A DNA stretch of 64,000 bases from Hymenobacter algoricola (GCF_039539525.1 NZ_BAABDH010000040.1:1-64000); one strand, 5' to 3'. Shown: positions 50,889-59,875, counted from the stretch's first letter. A program made the numbers and translations. The notes: a model not told the origin generated them from the sequence alone.

Positions 50889-53324
50889 ATGAAAATATCC
50901 TTCGACTGGCTCCGCACGCTTATTCCCACCGACCAACCCGCCGTGGAAATCGGCAAGCTGCTCACCGGCTCGGGGCTGGAGGTGGAAGGCATTGAGGAGC
51001 TCGAAAGCATCCCCGGCGGCCTGCGCGGCCTGGTGCTGGGCACGGTGCTGACCTGCGAAAAGCACCCCGACGCCGACAAGCTCAGCCTGACCACCGTGGA
51101 TGTGGGCGACGATACCCCCCGCCAGATTGTGTGCGGCGCGGCCAACGTGCGCGCCGGCCTCAAAGTGGTGGTAGCCCTGGAAGGCGCCCAGCTCTACCCG
51201 GCCCAGGGAGAGCCGTTCAAAATCAAGAAGTCTAAGATCCGGGGTGCGGCCTCCGAGGGCATGATCTGCGCCGAGGACGAAATCGGCCTGGGTACCTCCC
51301 ACGCGGGCATCATGGAGCTGGATACCGACTTGCCCAACGGCACGCCCGCCGCCGACTACTTCGGCCTGGGCTCCGACTCAGTGTTTGAAATCGGGCTGAC
51401 GCCTAACCGCGCCGATGCCGCCTCGCATTACGGCGTGGCCCGGGAGCTGCGCGCCCTGCTGCGCCAGCCCTGCCAGCTGCCCGACGTCAGCCAGTTCCAC
51501 GCCCCGGCTACGGCAGAGCGGAATATTGCCGTCGAGATTCAGGACCGCGAAGCCAGCCCGCGCTACGCCGGCCTGCTGCTCGAAAACGTGCTGGTGGGCC
51601 CGTCGCCGGAGTGGCTGCAGCGCCGTCTGCGCAGCATTGGCCTGTCACCCATCAACAACGTGGTGGACGTAACCAACTTCGTGCTCCACGAACTGGGCCA
51701 GCCCCTGCACGCCTTCGACGCCGACCAGATTACCGGGAGCAAAATCATTGTGAAGCGGGCCGCGGAAGGCGAGAAGTTCGTCACCCTCGACGGTACGGAG
51801 CGCACCCTGAAAGCTGCCGACCTCGTTATTGCCGACGCCCACGGCGCGCCCATGGCGCTGGCCGGCGTATTCGGCGGCCAAACGTCCGGCGTATCGGCGG
51901 CTACCAGCCGCGTGTTTCTGGAAAGCGCCTACTTCCAGCCCGCCGCCGTGCGCAAGACGTCCCAGACCCACCAGCTCAAAACCGACGCCTCCTTCCGCTT
52001 CGAGCGGGGCACCGACCCCAATATGGTTCTGGTAGCCCTGAAGCGCGCCGCCCTGCTGCTCCAGGAAGTAGCCGGCGCTACCATTGCCGCGCCCATCGTC
52101 GACCAGTACCCGGCCCCTATCGGCCACACCGCCGTGCGGCTGCGCCTGCCCCGCGTCGAGCGGCTGGTGGGGCAGTTTATTGCCCCGGAGCGCATCCGCC
52201 AGATCCTCACCGACCTCGACATCCTCATTGCGGAGGAAACCCAGGATGCCGCCGGCCACGCCGAGTGGATCCTGAGCGTGCCTCCGCACAAGGTGGACGT
52301 GACCCGGGAGGCCGACGTGATTGAGGAAATTCTGCGCATCTACGGCTACAACCACGTGGCTTTGCGGCCCCACAACGCGGCTTCGTACCTGGCCAAGTTC
52401 CCGAACCCCGACCCCGAGGTGCTGCGCCAGAACACGGCCCGCCTGCTCAGCGGTCAGGGCTTCTCCGAAATCATCACCAACTCGCTGACCAACTCGCTCT
52501 ACTTCGAAAAAGCCGGTGAGAAAAACGAAGCGCTGGTGCCGGTGCTCAACTACAACAGCGCCGATTTGAACGTGATGCGCCCCACCATGCTGCACTCGGG
52601 TCTGGAGGTGATTCGCTACAACGTGAACCGCCGCCAGCGCGACCTGAAGCTCTACGAGTTCGGCAAAACCTACCACCGCGAGGCCGACGGCAAGTACTCG
52701 GAGAAGAACAAGCTCGTCATTTACCTGACCGGCAGCACGGCCCCCGAAACCTGGCAGCAGAAGTCCGACAAGGCTACCTACCACCAGCTGGCCGGCGCGG
52801 TGCAGCAGGTGCTGGCTTCGCTCGGCTTCGCCCAGCCCGCCTCGCAGCCGGTGGAGCATCCGTATCTGGCCGGTGGCCTGACGCTGCTGGCCCAGAATCA
52901 GCCCGTAGCCCAGCTCGGCGCCGTGGCGTCGGCCGTGCTCAAGCGGCTCGACGTGAGCCAGCCGGTGTGGTACGCCGAGCTGGACTGGGACTGGCTGACG
53001 AAGAAGTACAAGAACACGCTCACGGCCCGGGAGCTGTCCAAGTTCCCGGAAGTGCGCCGCGACCTGTCGTTGGTGGTGGACCGCACCGTAACCTTCGACC
53101 AGCTCCGCCAGATTGCCCAGCGCACCGAGAAAAAGCTGCTGCAGAGCCTGAACGTGTTCGACGTGTATGAGGGCGAAAACCTGGGCGCGGGCAAGAAGTC
53201 CTACTCCGTCAGCTTCAGCCTGCAGGACCCGACCCAGACCCTGACCGAGCAGGCCATCGACGCGGTGATGCAGCGCCTGATCCAGCAGTTCGAGAAGCAG
53301 GCCGGCGCGGTAATCCGGCGGTAG
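50889..53324 (+). CDS. pheT: Phenylalanine-tRNA ligase beta subunit
   Basis: An 811-residue subunit of the alpha2beta2 enzyme that charges tRNA(Phe). Domains in order: N-terminal MKISFDWLRTLIP; a tRNA-binding OB domain (about 40-155, VLTCEKHPDADKLSLTTVDVG ... GMICAEDEIGLG); B3/B4 editing domain (about 210-400, NNVVDVTNFVLHELGQPLHAFDADQI); B5 (RLPRVERLVGQFIAPERIRQIL); a core catalytic-like region (ITNSLTNSLYFEK...); and a C-terminal FDX anticodon domain (SKFPEVRRDLSLVVDRTVTFDQL). Length is normal. The alpha subunit gene pheS is not next to it or elsewhere in the window, a common arrangement in this phylum. Confidence 0.97.
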   Translation: MKISFDWLRTLIPTDQPAVEIGKLLTGSGLEVEGIEELESIPGGLRGLVLGTVLTCEKHPDADKLSLTTVDVGDDTPRQIVCGAANVRAGLKVVVALEGAQLYPAQGEPFKIKKSKIRGAASEGMICAEDEIGLGTSHAGIMELDTDLPNGTPAADYFGLGSDSVFEIGLTPNRADAASHYGVARELRALLRQPCQLPDVSQFHAPATAERNIAVEIQDREASPRYAGLLLENVLVGPSPEWLQRRLRSIGLSPINNVVDVTNFVLHELGQPLHAFDADQITGSKIIVKRAAEGEKFVTLDGTERTLKAADLVIADAHGAPMALAGVFGGQTSGVSAATSRVFLESAYFQPAAVRKTSQTHQLKTDASFRFERGTDPNMVLVALKRAALLLQEVAGATIAAPIVDQYPAPIGHTAVRLRLPRVERLVGQFIAPERIRQILTDLDILIAEETQDAAGHAEWILSVPPHKVDVTREADVIEEILRIYGYNHVALRPHNAASYLAKFPNPDPEVLRQNTARLLSGQGFSEIITNSLTNSLYFEKAGEKNEALVPVLNYNSADLNVMRPTMLHSGLEVIRYNVNRRQRDLKLYEFGKTYHREADGKYSEKNKLVIYLTGSTAPETWQQKSDKATYHQLAGAVQQVLASLGFAQPASQPVEHPYLAGGLTLLAQNQPVAQLGAVASAVLKRLDVSQPVWYAELDWDWLTKKYKNTLTARELSKFPEVRRDLSLVVDRTVTFDQLRQIAQRTEKKLLQSLNVFDVYEGENLGAGKKSYSVSFSLQDPTQTLTEQAIDAVMQRLIQQFEKQAGAVIRR

Positions 53325-53345
53325 CGGCTGATGCCGGGAAAGTAG

Positions 53346-53492
53346 AACGTCATGCTGAGGCGCAGCCGAGGTATCTCGCGTGCAATAGTAACTGTCATAC
53401 TGGGCGAAGTCGAAGCATCTCTACCGCTTCGTTGCAATGGCCATTGATTACCATTGCACGCGAGATGCTTCGACTTTGCTCAGCATGACGTT
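53346..53492. repeat. 147-nt palindromic element after pheT
   Basis: The ends AACGTCATGCTGAG and CTCAGCATGACGTT are perfect inverted repeats of 14 nt. The arms extend inwards imperfectly through GCAGCCGAGGTATCTCGCGTGCAAT and its counterpart, which ends ATTGCACGCGAGATGCTTCG. Inner sequence includes TACCGCTTCGTTGCAATGG, also found at 57006-57060. The remaining gap to 53679 shows a partial second copy (GCGAGATTCCTCGGTC, near 53515) and no gene. Confidence 0.75.
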
Positions 53493-53679
53493 CTTTTTGC
53501 GGCAACGACGCCACGCGAGATTCCTCGGTCACTGGCTTGATGCGCCACATGCTCGGAATGACGTTCAATAGAATGGGGCCAACAGTTCGACGGCCACGAG
53601 GTTAAAGCCCAACTTTAAGGGCGAAGTACTAGAGCCCGTAACTTCGTCTTACATTAGCCTCCAAAATATTTCCTTTCCA

Positions 53680-53976
53680 ATGGCTTCTTCCCAGCAACTT
53701 GCCCAACTAGACCGTCTCGAGCGACAAGTGACGTCGTTAGTGGCTGCCTATCAGGGCCTGCGCGAGGACCTGGCCGATGCCAACACCACCATCCAGCAGC
53801 TGCGGGCCGACGTGCGCGACCGGGAGCGGCAGCTCAAGGATTTCCAGAATCAGGAGAATATCGCTAAACTTGTCAATACCATAGCAGGGGAACCTGCCAA
53901 CGCAAACGAGCTGAAACTTCGCCTCAACGAATATATCCGCGAAATAGATAAGTGCCTTGCCTATTTGAGGGAATAA
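53680..53976 (+). CDS. Small coiled-coil protein (ZapB-like) upstream of zapA
   Basis: A 98-residue protein, nearly all helix with coiled-coil heptads (QLDRLERQVTSLVAAYQGLREDLADANTTIQQLRADVRDRERQL). The last part is NTIAGEPANANELKLRLNEYIREIDKCLAYLRE. It lies 31 nt upstream of zapA on the same strand. In Bacteroidota such a coiled-coil gene commonly precedes zapA, and a role in Z-ring organisation like ZapB is likely but inferred. A TACATTAG sequence about 25 nt upstream may be a variant promoter box. Confidence 0.8.
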   Translation: MASSQQLAQLDRLERQVTSLVAAYQGLREDLADANTTIQQLRADVRDRERQLKDFQNQENIAKLVNTIAGEPANANELKLRLNEYIREIDKCLAYLRE

Positions 53977-54007
53977 CCACCATCAAACCTTACGACGCCT
54001 GCTCTCC

Positions 54008-54298
54008 ATGAGCGACCTTTCCATTAAAATCCGCATTGCCGACCGAGACTACCCGATGCGGGTAGCCCCGCAGGAGGAGGAACGCCTGCGCCTGGCGGGC
54101 CGCCTGCTGGGTGAGCGGATCAAGGAATTTCGCGAGCAGTACGGCATTCAGGACAAGCAGGATCTGCTGGCCATGATTGCCTTGTCCACCATGGCTGACG
54201 GCCTGAAGGTCAGCAAGGAAAAGGACGGCACCGATGCGGCCCTCACCGAACGCCTCGCGCGCCTCGATGAGCTGCTTTCGGGAGTAGTGCTCGGCTAA
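54008..54298 (+). CDS. zapA: Cell division protein ZapA
   Basis: A 96-residue ZapA, which bundles FtsZ protofilaments and stabilises the Z-ring at mid-cell. The N-terminal strand-rich part SIKIRIADRDYPMRVAPQEEERLRLAGRLLGERIKEF is the signature, followed by a helix DKQDLLAMIALSTMADGLKVSKEKD and a short coiled-coil end. Length is typical. It follows the coiled-coil gene by 31 nt and precedes rny by 123 nt, an arrangement I associate with the phylum. Confidence 0.92.
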   Translation: MSDLSIKIRIADRDYPMRVAPQEEERLRLAGRLLGERIKEFREQYGIQDKQDLLAMIALSTMADGLKVSKEKDGTDAALTERLARLDELLSGVVLG

Positions 54299-54421
54299 AA
54301 GGCCGGGCGCTGGCATACGTTTCAGACTCGAATCGGGTGGGGCAATCGGCTCCGCCATTCGTTCGTCGTCGGCAGTATTTTCCGTGCTATGGTTTCTTCC
54401 CACCTCCCAAAACCATAGCTC
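54299..54421 (+). ncRNA. Structured gap between zapA and rny, candidate small RNA or leader
   Basis: Two strong hairpins fill this 123-nt gap. One is CGAAT..GGTGGGGC / GCTCCGCC..ATTCG (54331-54363). The other is a perfect 10-bp stem GCTATGGTTT / AAACCATAGC that ends 2 nt before the rny ATG. In several phyla 6S RNA lies beside zapA, so a 6S-like RNA is possible, but the gap is short for one and I cannot match its central bubble. The hairpin at the rny start could instead control rny translation. Confidence 0.35.
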
Positions 54422-56119
54422 ATGCCCGACATTTTGTATATCATCCTGGCCGCCGTGCTTGCCCTTGGGGTCGGCATTGTGGTCGGGCGCCAGCTGGCCG
54501 GCAAGGTCAAGCTCGACCACGAATCCGACGCCCAGGCCCGCGCCCAACTCCTCATCCAGGAGGCCGAAACCCAGGCCACCCGCACCCGCGACGAGCGGAT
54601 CCAGCAGTCGAAAGACAAGTTTCGTCAGCTCAAAAACGAATTTGAGCAGGACAGCAAACGCCAGAAGCAGGAGCTCGACGCCGAGCTGACCCAGCGCCGC
54701 CAGGGCGTGGTAGAGCAGGAGCAGAGCATCAAGCAGCTCACCCTCACCACCCAGCGCCAGCTCGAAGGCATCCAGAAAAAAGAGCAGGACCTCGACGTGC
54801 TGCGCGAAAAGCTCCAGAACGACTCCACCCAGCAGCGGGAGCGGCTCGACGCCCAGGAAGAAAAGCGCCGCACCGTAGTAGAGGCCCAGCTGGCCAAGCT
54901 CCAGCAGCGCGAGCAGGAAGTGGAAGATGAGCTGGAAAGCACCCGCGAGTCGCTCAGCACCCAACTCACCGAGGTGCAGCACCAGCTCGAAACCATTTCG
55001 GGCCTGACCGCCGCCGAAGCCCGCGAGCAGCTGGTGGAGTCGCTCAAGAACGAAGCCCAGATTCAGGCTTCCAGCTACATTAAGGACGTAGTAGCTCAGG
55101 CCAAGCTCTCGGCCACCAAGGACGCCAAGAAAGTGGTGCTCGAAACTATTCAGCGCACCGCCGCCGAGCACGCCATCGAAAACTGCGTGTCCATCTTCAA
55201 CATCGAATCGGACGACGTAAAAGGCAAAATCATCGGCCGCGAAGGCCGCAACATCCGCGCCCTGGAAGCGGCTACCGGCGTCGAAATCATCGTCGACGAC
55301 ACGCCTGAGGCCATCATCATCTCAGGCTTCGACCCGGTACGCCGCGAAGTAGCCCGTCTGAGCCTGCACCTGCTGGTGAAGGACGGCCGTATTCACCCGG
55401 CCCGCATCGAGGAAATCGTGGCCAAGACCCGCAAGAACATCGACGAGGAAATCGTCGAAATCGGCGAGCGGACCATCATCGACCTGGGTATTCACGGCCT
55501 GCACCCCGAGCTGATCAAGATGGTGGGGCGCATGCGCTTCCGTTCCAGCTACGGGCAGAACCTGCTCCAGCACAGCCGCGAAGTGGCCAACCTCTGCGCC
55601 ACGATGGCCGCCGAAATGGGCCTCGACGTGAAGAAAGCCAAGCGCGCCGGCCTGCTCCACGACATCGGCAAGGTGAGCACCGAGGAGCCCGAGCTGCCCC
55701 ACGCCATTCTGGGCATGGAGATGGCCAAGAAGTATAAGGAGCACCCCGACGTGGTCAACGCCATCGGCGCCCACCACGACGAAATCGAGATGACGGCCAT
55801 GATTTCGCCGCTCGTGCAGGCCTGCGACGCCATTTCGGGCTCCCGCCCCGGCGCCCGCCGCGAGATGATGGAAAGCTACATCAAGCGCCTCAAGCAGCTC
55901 GAAGAAACCGCCGTGGGCTTCGACGGCGTGCTGCAGTGCTACGCCATCCAGGCCGGCCGCGAGCTGCGCGTGATGGTGAATGCCGACAACGTAACCGACG
56001 AGCGGGCCCAGGAGCTGAGCTACGAAATCTCGCAGAAAATCGAGAAGGAGATGCAGTACCCCGGCCAGATCAAAATTACCGTAATCCGCGAAATGCGGGC
56101 CGTGGCCTACGCGAAGTAG
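54422..56119 (+). CDS. rny: Ribonuclease Y
   Basis: A 565-residue membrane-bound endoribonuclease that initiates mRNA decay. One N-terminal helix (DILYIILAAVLALGVGIVVG) anchors it. A long charged coiled coil follows (residues about 30-215). The KH domain has GREG at 272-275 (KGKIIGREGRNIRALEAATGVEIIVDD). The HD domain has His413-Asp414 in AGLLHDIGKVS, plus GAHHDEIEMTA and a C-terminal domain QAGRELRVMVNADNVTD. It is somewhat longer than the about 520 residues usual in Firmicutes because of the coiled coil. A perfect hairpin sits just before the ATG, which could affect translation. Confidence 0.97.
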   Translation: MPDILYIILAAVLALGVGIVVGRQLAGKVKLDHESDAQARAQLLIQEAETQATRTRDERIQQSKDKFRQLKNEFEQDSKRQKQELDAELTQRRQGVVEQEQSIKQLTLTTQRQLEGIQKKEQDLDVLREKLQNDSTQQRERLDAQEEKRRTVVEAQLAKLQQREQEVEDELESTRESLSTQLTEVQHQLETISGLTAAEAREQLVESLKNEAQIQASSYIKDVVAQAKLSATKDAKKVVLETIQRTAAEHAIENCVSIFNIESDDVKGKIIGREGRNIRALEAATGVEIIVDDTPEAIIISGFDPVRREVARLSLHLLVKDGRIHPARIEEIVAKTRKNIDEEIVEIGERTIIDLGIHGLHPELIKMVGRMRFRSSYGQNLLQHSREVANLCATMAAEMGLDVKKAKRAGLLHDIGKVSTEEPELPHAILGMEMAKKYKEHPDVVNAIGAHHDEIEMTAMISPLVQACDAISGSRPGARREMMESYIKRLKQLEETAVGFDGVLQCYAIQAGRELRVMVNADNVTDERAQELSYEISQKIEKEMQYPGQIKITVIREMRAVAYAK

Positions 56120-56137
56120 GAGGCTGGTTTACGAATG

Positions 56138-56176
56138 CAAACAGCCCCCGCGACGGAAGTTGCGGGGGCTGTTTCG
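56138..56176. terminator. Bidirectional terminator between rny and the convergent gene
   Basis: AAACAGCCCCCGC pairs with GCGGGGGCTGTTT. It sits 20 nt after the rny stop and 5 nt from the stop of the minus-strand gene. Confidence 0.88.
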
Positions 56177-56179
56177 TTT

Positions 56180-56962
56180 CTACAGCGCCTCAAAAGCGTC
56201 GCCCAACGCGCTTTCCTCCATGCCGACGACGGAGTAGTGCCGGGGCAGGTACCAGCCGATGCGCTGCATCACCTGCCGGTAGGTGGCTTCGTCGGGGAAG
56301 AGGTCGGGTACCACGTTGAACACCAGATCCTGCGCCACGGCGGGGCCGGTTTTGGCGTGGCGCATCAGCAGGGCCAGCTTGGGGTCGGGCACGCCGTGGG
56401 CGGTCAGGAAGTCGCGCAGCACGATGCGGGTGGCGGCGGGCAGCAGGGTTTCGTTAGGCTGCCCGACCAGCACTTCTTCGTCCTCCTGGATGGTTTCGTC
56501 GGTTGCCTGGCGCGAGAAGGGCGTTTCGGCGGTGGTGTAGAACTCGCCGGTGAGGGCATAGTTGAGCACGTCGCCGGCGGTGAGCACCCAGTCGGGCTGG
56601 CCCCGGTCGGGATTGATGACCACGCCCAGGCCCAGGCGCAGCAGGAAATCGTCCTTCATGCGGTCGAGGACGTAGCACTGGAAGCTCTGGTTGGGCTCGG
56701 GCAGCAGCAGCTGAAAGTAGGGGAAGCCATCGGGGCCGGTGATGACCTGGGGCGTGCCGCAGCGGAAGCTGGCGGCGGGCAGGTTGGCCAGGAAGGCATC
56801 CTGCCAGGCGTCGTCGCGCGCCGCAGGCGGCACGTCTACCAACTGAAAGATAGTGTTTGTTTTGGTCAGGTCGCCGAGGTACGGCTCCGGGGCCGGGGCC
56901 GGTTCGGCGGTTGCGGTAGGCTCCGGGGCGGCTTTGCTTTTGAACAGGTCGAAGAATCCCAT
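56180..56962 (-). CDS. Hypothetical soluble protein
   Basis: A 260-residue protein that I cannot place in a family. It begins MGFFDLFKSK, then a Pro/Ala/Glu-rich linker (PEPTATAEPAPAPEP), then a globular part of about 225 residues (TNTIFQLVDVPPAARDDAWQDAFLANLPAASFRCG...PNQSFQCYVLDRMKDDFLLRLGLGVVINPDRGQPDWVLTAGDVLNYALTGEF). The N-terminal GFFDLFK stretch followed by a disordered linker is a pattern seen in several cytoplasmic SseB-like or DUF proteins; this is only a resemblance. No signal peptide or membrane segment is seen. Confidence 0.75.
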   Translation of the reverse strand: MGFFDLFKSKAAPEPTATAEPAPAPEPYLGDLTKTNTIFQLVDVPPAARDDAWQDAFLANLPAASFRCGTPQVITGPDGFPYFQLLLPEPNQSFQCYVLDRMKDDFLLRLGLGVVINPDRGQPDWVLTAGDVLNYALTGEFYTTAETPFSRQATDETIQEDEEVLVGQPNETLLPAATRIVLRDFLTAHGVPDPKLALLMRHAKTGPAVAQDLVFNVVPDLFPDEATYRQVMQRIGWYLPRHYSVVGMEESALGDAFEAL

Positions 56963-57002
56963 GCGACTTGAAGGGGTAAGGGGGAGAGGCCAAAGGAAGA
57001 GA

Positions 57003-57080
57003 AAATTGACGAAGCGCCTCTACCGCTTCGTTGAGTGGTATTGCAACGAAGCGGTAGAGATGCTTCGACTCCGCTCCGCT
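57003..57080. repeat. Palindromic CTCTACCGCTTCGTTG element
   Basis: GCGCCTCTACCGCTTCGTTG and CAACGAAGCGGTAGAGATGC are near-perfect inverted repeats (about 57006-57063) around AGTGGTATTG. The right arm then continues GCTTCGACTCCGCTC. The same arms occur inside the element at 53346-53492, so it belongs to that family. Confidence 0.7.
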
Positions 57081-57158
57081 GCGCGGACGCCAGATGGGCA
57101 TGAGGCAAACGGGTTTTCACCAATTCCCAAACACGCTCCCACGGTGAAGCAGCAGAAT

Positions 57159-58658
57159 TCAGTTAGGCAATACCAACGTAGCGGCTTTCGTGAAGACCAG
57201 CGGCTGGGAGTACGGAAACTGCACTTCGATGCCCGTGACTTCCTGCGCCGGTCCTTCTAAAATCCGGAAGTCGAAGGTGTCGTTGCCGGTGAAGTGCGTA
57301 GTCAGCGCCGTAAAGCTCAGGCCGGCGTTATGCTTGACGGGCCCTTTGAAGTCATAGTAGGCAAAGGCCAGCTGGTTTTTAGGCGCTTTGCTGATGGTGA
57401 TAGTGCCGTAGGCCGGGTGGGAGTAGGTGCCCACGTACCGGCTGGCCTTTTTCAACACCTGCGGGTCCTGAATCAAGCTGGCTTTCGGCGCCTGGGCCGC
57501 GGCGGGTGGATTGTTCTTGTCGATAACGTACTGCTCAAAATCGGCCAGCTTCTCGTAGTTGTTGTCGAGGAAGATGTTGGTGGCGTAGCGGGTCAACAGG
57601 TTCTGCAGCTCGGTTTGCTGGTTGCACATGATGACGATGCCAAACCCGCTCTGCGGGGCCAGCACGATTCGGGCGCTTTGCCCGCCCGTGCGGCCGTCGT
57701 GGTAAATGGTGTTGCGCCGGGCGTCAATGTCCCAGCCGATGCCGTAGAATATTTCCTCCGCGGCATTGCGGACCGTCAGCGGGCTGGTCAGGTGCGCAAA
57801 CTGCCGGGGCGTCAGAAACTCCTTGCCATCGAGCGTGCCCTTGTTGACCAGCATGGTCAGCCATTTGGTCATGTCGTTGAGGGTGGAGCTGATAGCGCCG
57901 GCGGGGGCCGCAGCGTCGATGCTGGACGGGGGAATAACGGTGTAGCCGTCGTTTCTGTAGCTGACCGTATTCTCGCCGTAGCGCTGAAACTCCTCGAAGG
58001 TGGCAAAGGACTGGGTCATGCCCAGGGGCGCGAAAATCCGGGTCTTCACCAGGTCCTGCCAGGGCGTGTGGGTCACCCGCTCCTCCAAAATACCGGCCGC
58101 GGTATAGAGCAGGTTGTTGTAGATGAACTTCTCCCGGAACGTGCCATTAAAGCTCAGGAACGGCAGCATTTTCAGCACTTCATTGCGGCTGAACCGGGGG
58201 CCGTACTGCAGGTAATAGTGCTGGTACACGCCCACCCGGTGGGTGAGCAGGTCGGTAAGGGTGGCATTGGCCGTCGCGTAAGGGTCGGCGAGCTTAAACT
58301 CCGGCAGGTGCTGCACCACCTTATCATCCCAGGCCAGCGCCTTTTCCTGCACCAGCTGCGCGGCAACAACCCCGGTAAAGGCCTTGGTGCAGGAGCCGAT
58401 TTCAAACAGCGTGTTGGTGGTTACCGGCAGCTGCTTGTCCAGGTTCCGGTAGCCCAGCCCGCCTTGGTAAAGCAGCTGGTTGTTGTCGATGATGGCCATG
58501 GCCATGCCCGGGTTCCTGGCTCTCAGCCGCAGCGTGTCGGTCAGCTTCAGGAAGTACTCGAGCTTGGTCTGAGCTGTCGGATGGGGCCGGGGACTTGGGG
58601 GTTGGCAGATGGCTAACGAAGGAATAAGCAGTAGCAGCAGCAAGATTCGAAAGGGCAT
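57159..58658 (-). CDS. Serine hydrolase (beta-lactamase family)
   Basis: A 499-residue secreted hydrolase. The signal peptide is MPFRILLLLLLIPSLAICQ. Catalytic residues are SCTK (Ser89-Lys92) and YNN in FIYNNLLYTAAGILEE. HDGRTGGQS replaces the KTG/HTG motif, with Asp and an extra Arg-Thr; this variant is common in D-aminopeptidase/esterase-like members. The C-terminal 100 residues (VGTYSHPAYGTITISKAPKNQLAFAYYDFKGPVKHNAG) are a beta-barrel DUF3471-type domain, as in the gene at 15472. It is likely periplasmic. The substrate is unknown. Confidence 0.92.
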   Translation of the reverse strand: MPFRILLLLLLIPSLAICQPPSPRPHPTAQTKLEYFLKLTDTLRLRARNPGMAMAIIDNNQLLYQGGLGYRNLDKQLPVTTNTLFEIGSCTKAFTGVVAAQLVQEKALAWDDKVVQHLPEFKLADPYATANATLTDLLTHRVGVYQHYYLQYGPRFSRNEVLKMLPFLSFNGTFREKFIYNNLLYTAAGILEERVTHTPWQDLVKTRIFAPLGMTQSFATFEEFQRYGENTVSYRNDGYTVIPPSSIDAAAPAGAISSTLNDMTKWLTMLVNKGTLDGKEFLTPRQFAHLTSPLTVRNAAEEIFYGIGWDIDARRNTIYHDGRTGGQSARIVLAPQSGFGIVIMCNQQTELQNLLTRYATNIFLDNNYEKLADFEQYVIDKNNPPAAAQAPKASLIQDPQVLKKASRYVGTYSHPAYGTITISKAPKNQLAFAYYDFKGPVKHNAGLSFTALTTHFTGNDTFDFRILEGPAQEVTGIEVQFPYSQPLVFTKAATLVLPN

Positions 58659-59041
58659 GGAGTGGGGTTAAAGCAATAGCTTGTTCGAGGTATAGGCCGC
58701 CCGCTTAATGCGGTGGTGTCCGGCGCCCAAAGAAACAAAAAATGCCGGCGGAGTCTTCCCGTGCCCTCCTTACCGGGCTGCTGCCAAGCCATGAGGCCGC
58801 TTGCGCCGGCCGGCAAAGCCCTGGCAGATAGCCTGGGGCCGCCGAAAGAAGCGGCCCCAGGCTTTGCGAAAAGCCCTGGCACCGGGGCTCCGGGCCGCGT
58901 GCAGATGTCTAAGCTTTGTAGTTGCAAAACGCGCAAATCAGGCTGGAAAAAGGGTTTTGTGCACTCCATAGATAGTCGTGGCTCCTGCGCCGGAAGTCTG
59001 AGAGAAGCAGAATCTGGTTTTCGGCCCGCCGGGGTTTGCAG
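58659..59041. other. Divergent intergenic region with a GC-rich hairpin
   Basis: No gene is supported in this 380-nt stretch. It contains a perfect 12-bp stem, GCCTGGGGCCGC / GCGGCCCCAGGC, around CGAAAGAA (58831-58862), flanked by direct copies of AAAGCCCTGG. The following TTTGC is too short for a confident terminator. Confidence 0.5.
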
Positions 59042-59049
59042 TAGGTTTG
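59042..59049 (+). promoter_or_regulatory. Putative -7 promoter box of the first outer-membrane lipoprotein gene
   Basis: TAGGTTTG matches TAnnTTTG, 37 nt before the ATG at 59087. Upstream TGGTTTTC, about 20 nt away, may act as the -33 element. Confidence 0.5.
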
Positions 59050-59086
59050 ATTCATCAACCACCCCAATCTACTTCGCCTGTCTACT

Positions 59087-59875
59087 ATGACCCTGCACAA
59101 CCTTTATCCGCAAGTATTCTCCTGTGCGGCCCTTTCGCTATTAGCTACCAGCTGCACTGTGTATGCGCCCATGCAGCCCACTATTTCCACCATTAGCCGG
59201 CAGGGCCAGGTCGAAATCAGCGGCAGCGTGCAGGCCAGCGGGCGGGTGGAAGGCAGCGTGGTGTACTCGCCGCTGCCCCACGTGCTGGTGACGGGTGCCG
59301 GCACCTTCCGCCCCAGGCTCGGCGACTCAACCTTCAACACCACCCGGCAGGGAGAGCTCGGCCTGGGCGGCTATCTGCCACTCGGTAAGGGCTGGCAGCT
59401 CACCGGCCTGGCCGGCTACGGCCGCGCCAGCACTCACCGGGCCTACGTGGAGGGAACGTTGCTTTGGGGGGGAGGACAAACACGGGAGGAATACACTATG
59501 CGCTCCGGCAAGCTGTTCGGCCAGACCAGCCTGACCCACGAAGGTGCTCGCGGTGCCGTAGGGGCCGTGTACCGCCTCTCCAAAATCAGCTTCGATCAGC
59601 TCGACTACGCAGCTGTCTCCTACAGCTATTACGCATCTTACCCGGTACCGCTCCGCCGCATGGTGCGGCACGAAGCCCTGGTATTTGGCCGCTACGGACT
59701 CGATGCCCAAAACCGCTGGCAGCTGCAAGCCACCGTGGGCCTTTCGGTGGCCGGCGCGGCCGAGCAGAGTACCACCGATGACCGGCGCTACTCCCAGGCC
59801 AACCACCTGCTGCTGCCCGTGCCCATAACCAGCCTGGGCGTAGTGTTCCGCCCCCAGCTGCTCGGGAAGAAGTAG
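59087..59875 (+). CDS. Outer-membrane-like lipoprotein, paralogue 1
   Basis: A 262-residue protein with a signal peptide and lipobox (LLATSC), followed by TVYAPMQPT. The mature part is glycine- and aromatic-rich with alternating strands (GRVEGSVVYSPLPHVLVTGAGTFRP, GELGLGGYLPLGKGWQLTGLAGYGRAS), like a small beta-barrel. It ends in VVFRPQLLGKK. It is homologous over its length to 59971-60939 and more distantly to the gene starting at 63399. I do not know a named family. A surface or periplasmic role is inferred. Each paralogue has its own upstream region. Confidence 0.8.
   Translation: MTLHNLYPQVFSCAALSLLATSCTVYAPMQPTISTISRQGQVEISGSVQASGRVEGSVVYSPLPHVLVTGAGTFRPRLGDSTFNTTRQGELGLGGYLPLGKGWQLTGLAGYGRASTHRAYVEGTLLWGGGQTREEYTMRSGKLFGQTSLTHEGARGAVGAVYRLSKISFDQLDYAAVSYSYYASYPVPLRRMVRHEALVFGRYGLDAQNRWQLQATVGLSVAGAAEQSTTDDRRYSQANHLLLPVPITSLGVVFRPQLLGKK

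Noticed and set aside
58613..59062. Minus-strand open frame in the gap before the first outer-membrane lipoprotein
   Set aside because: It crosses a strong hairpin and the start of the serine hydrolase gene and has no recognisable domain or signal.
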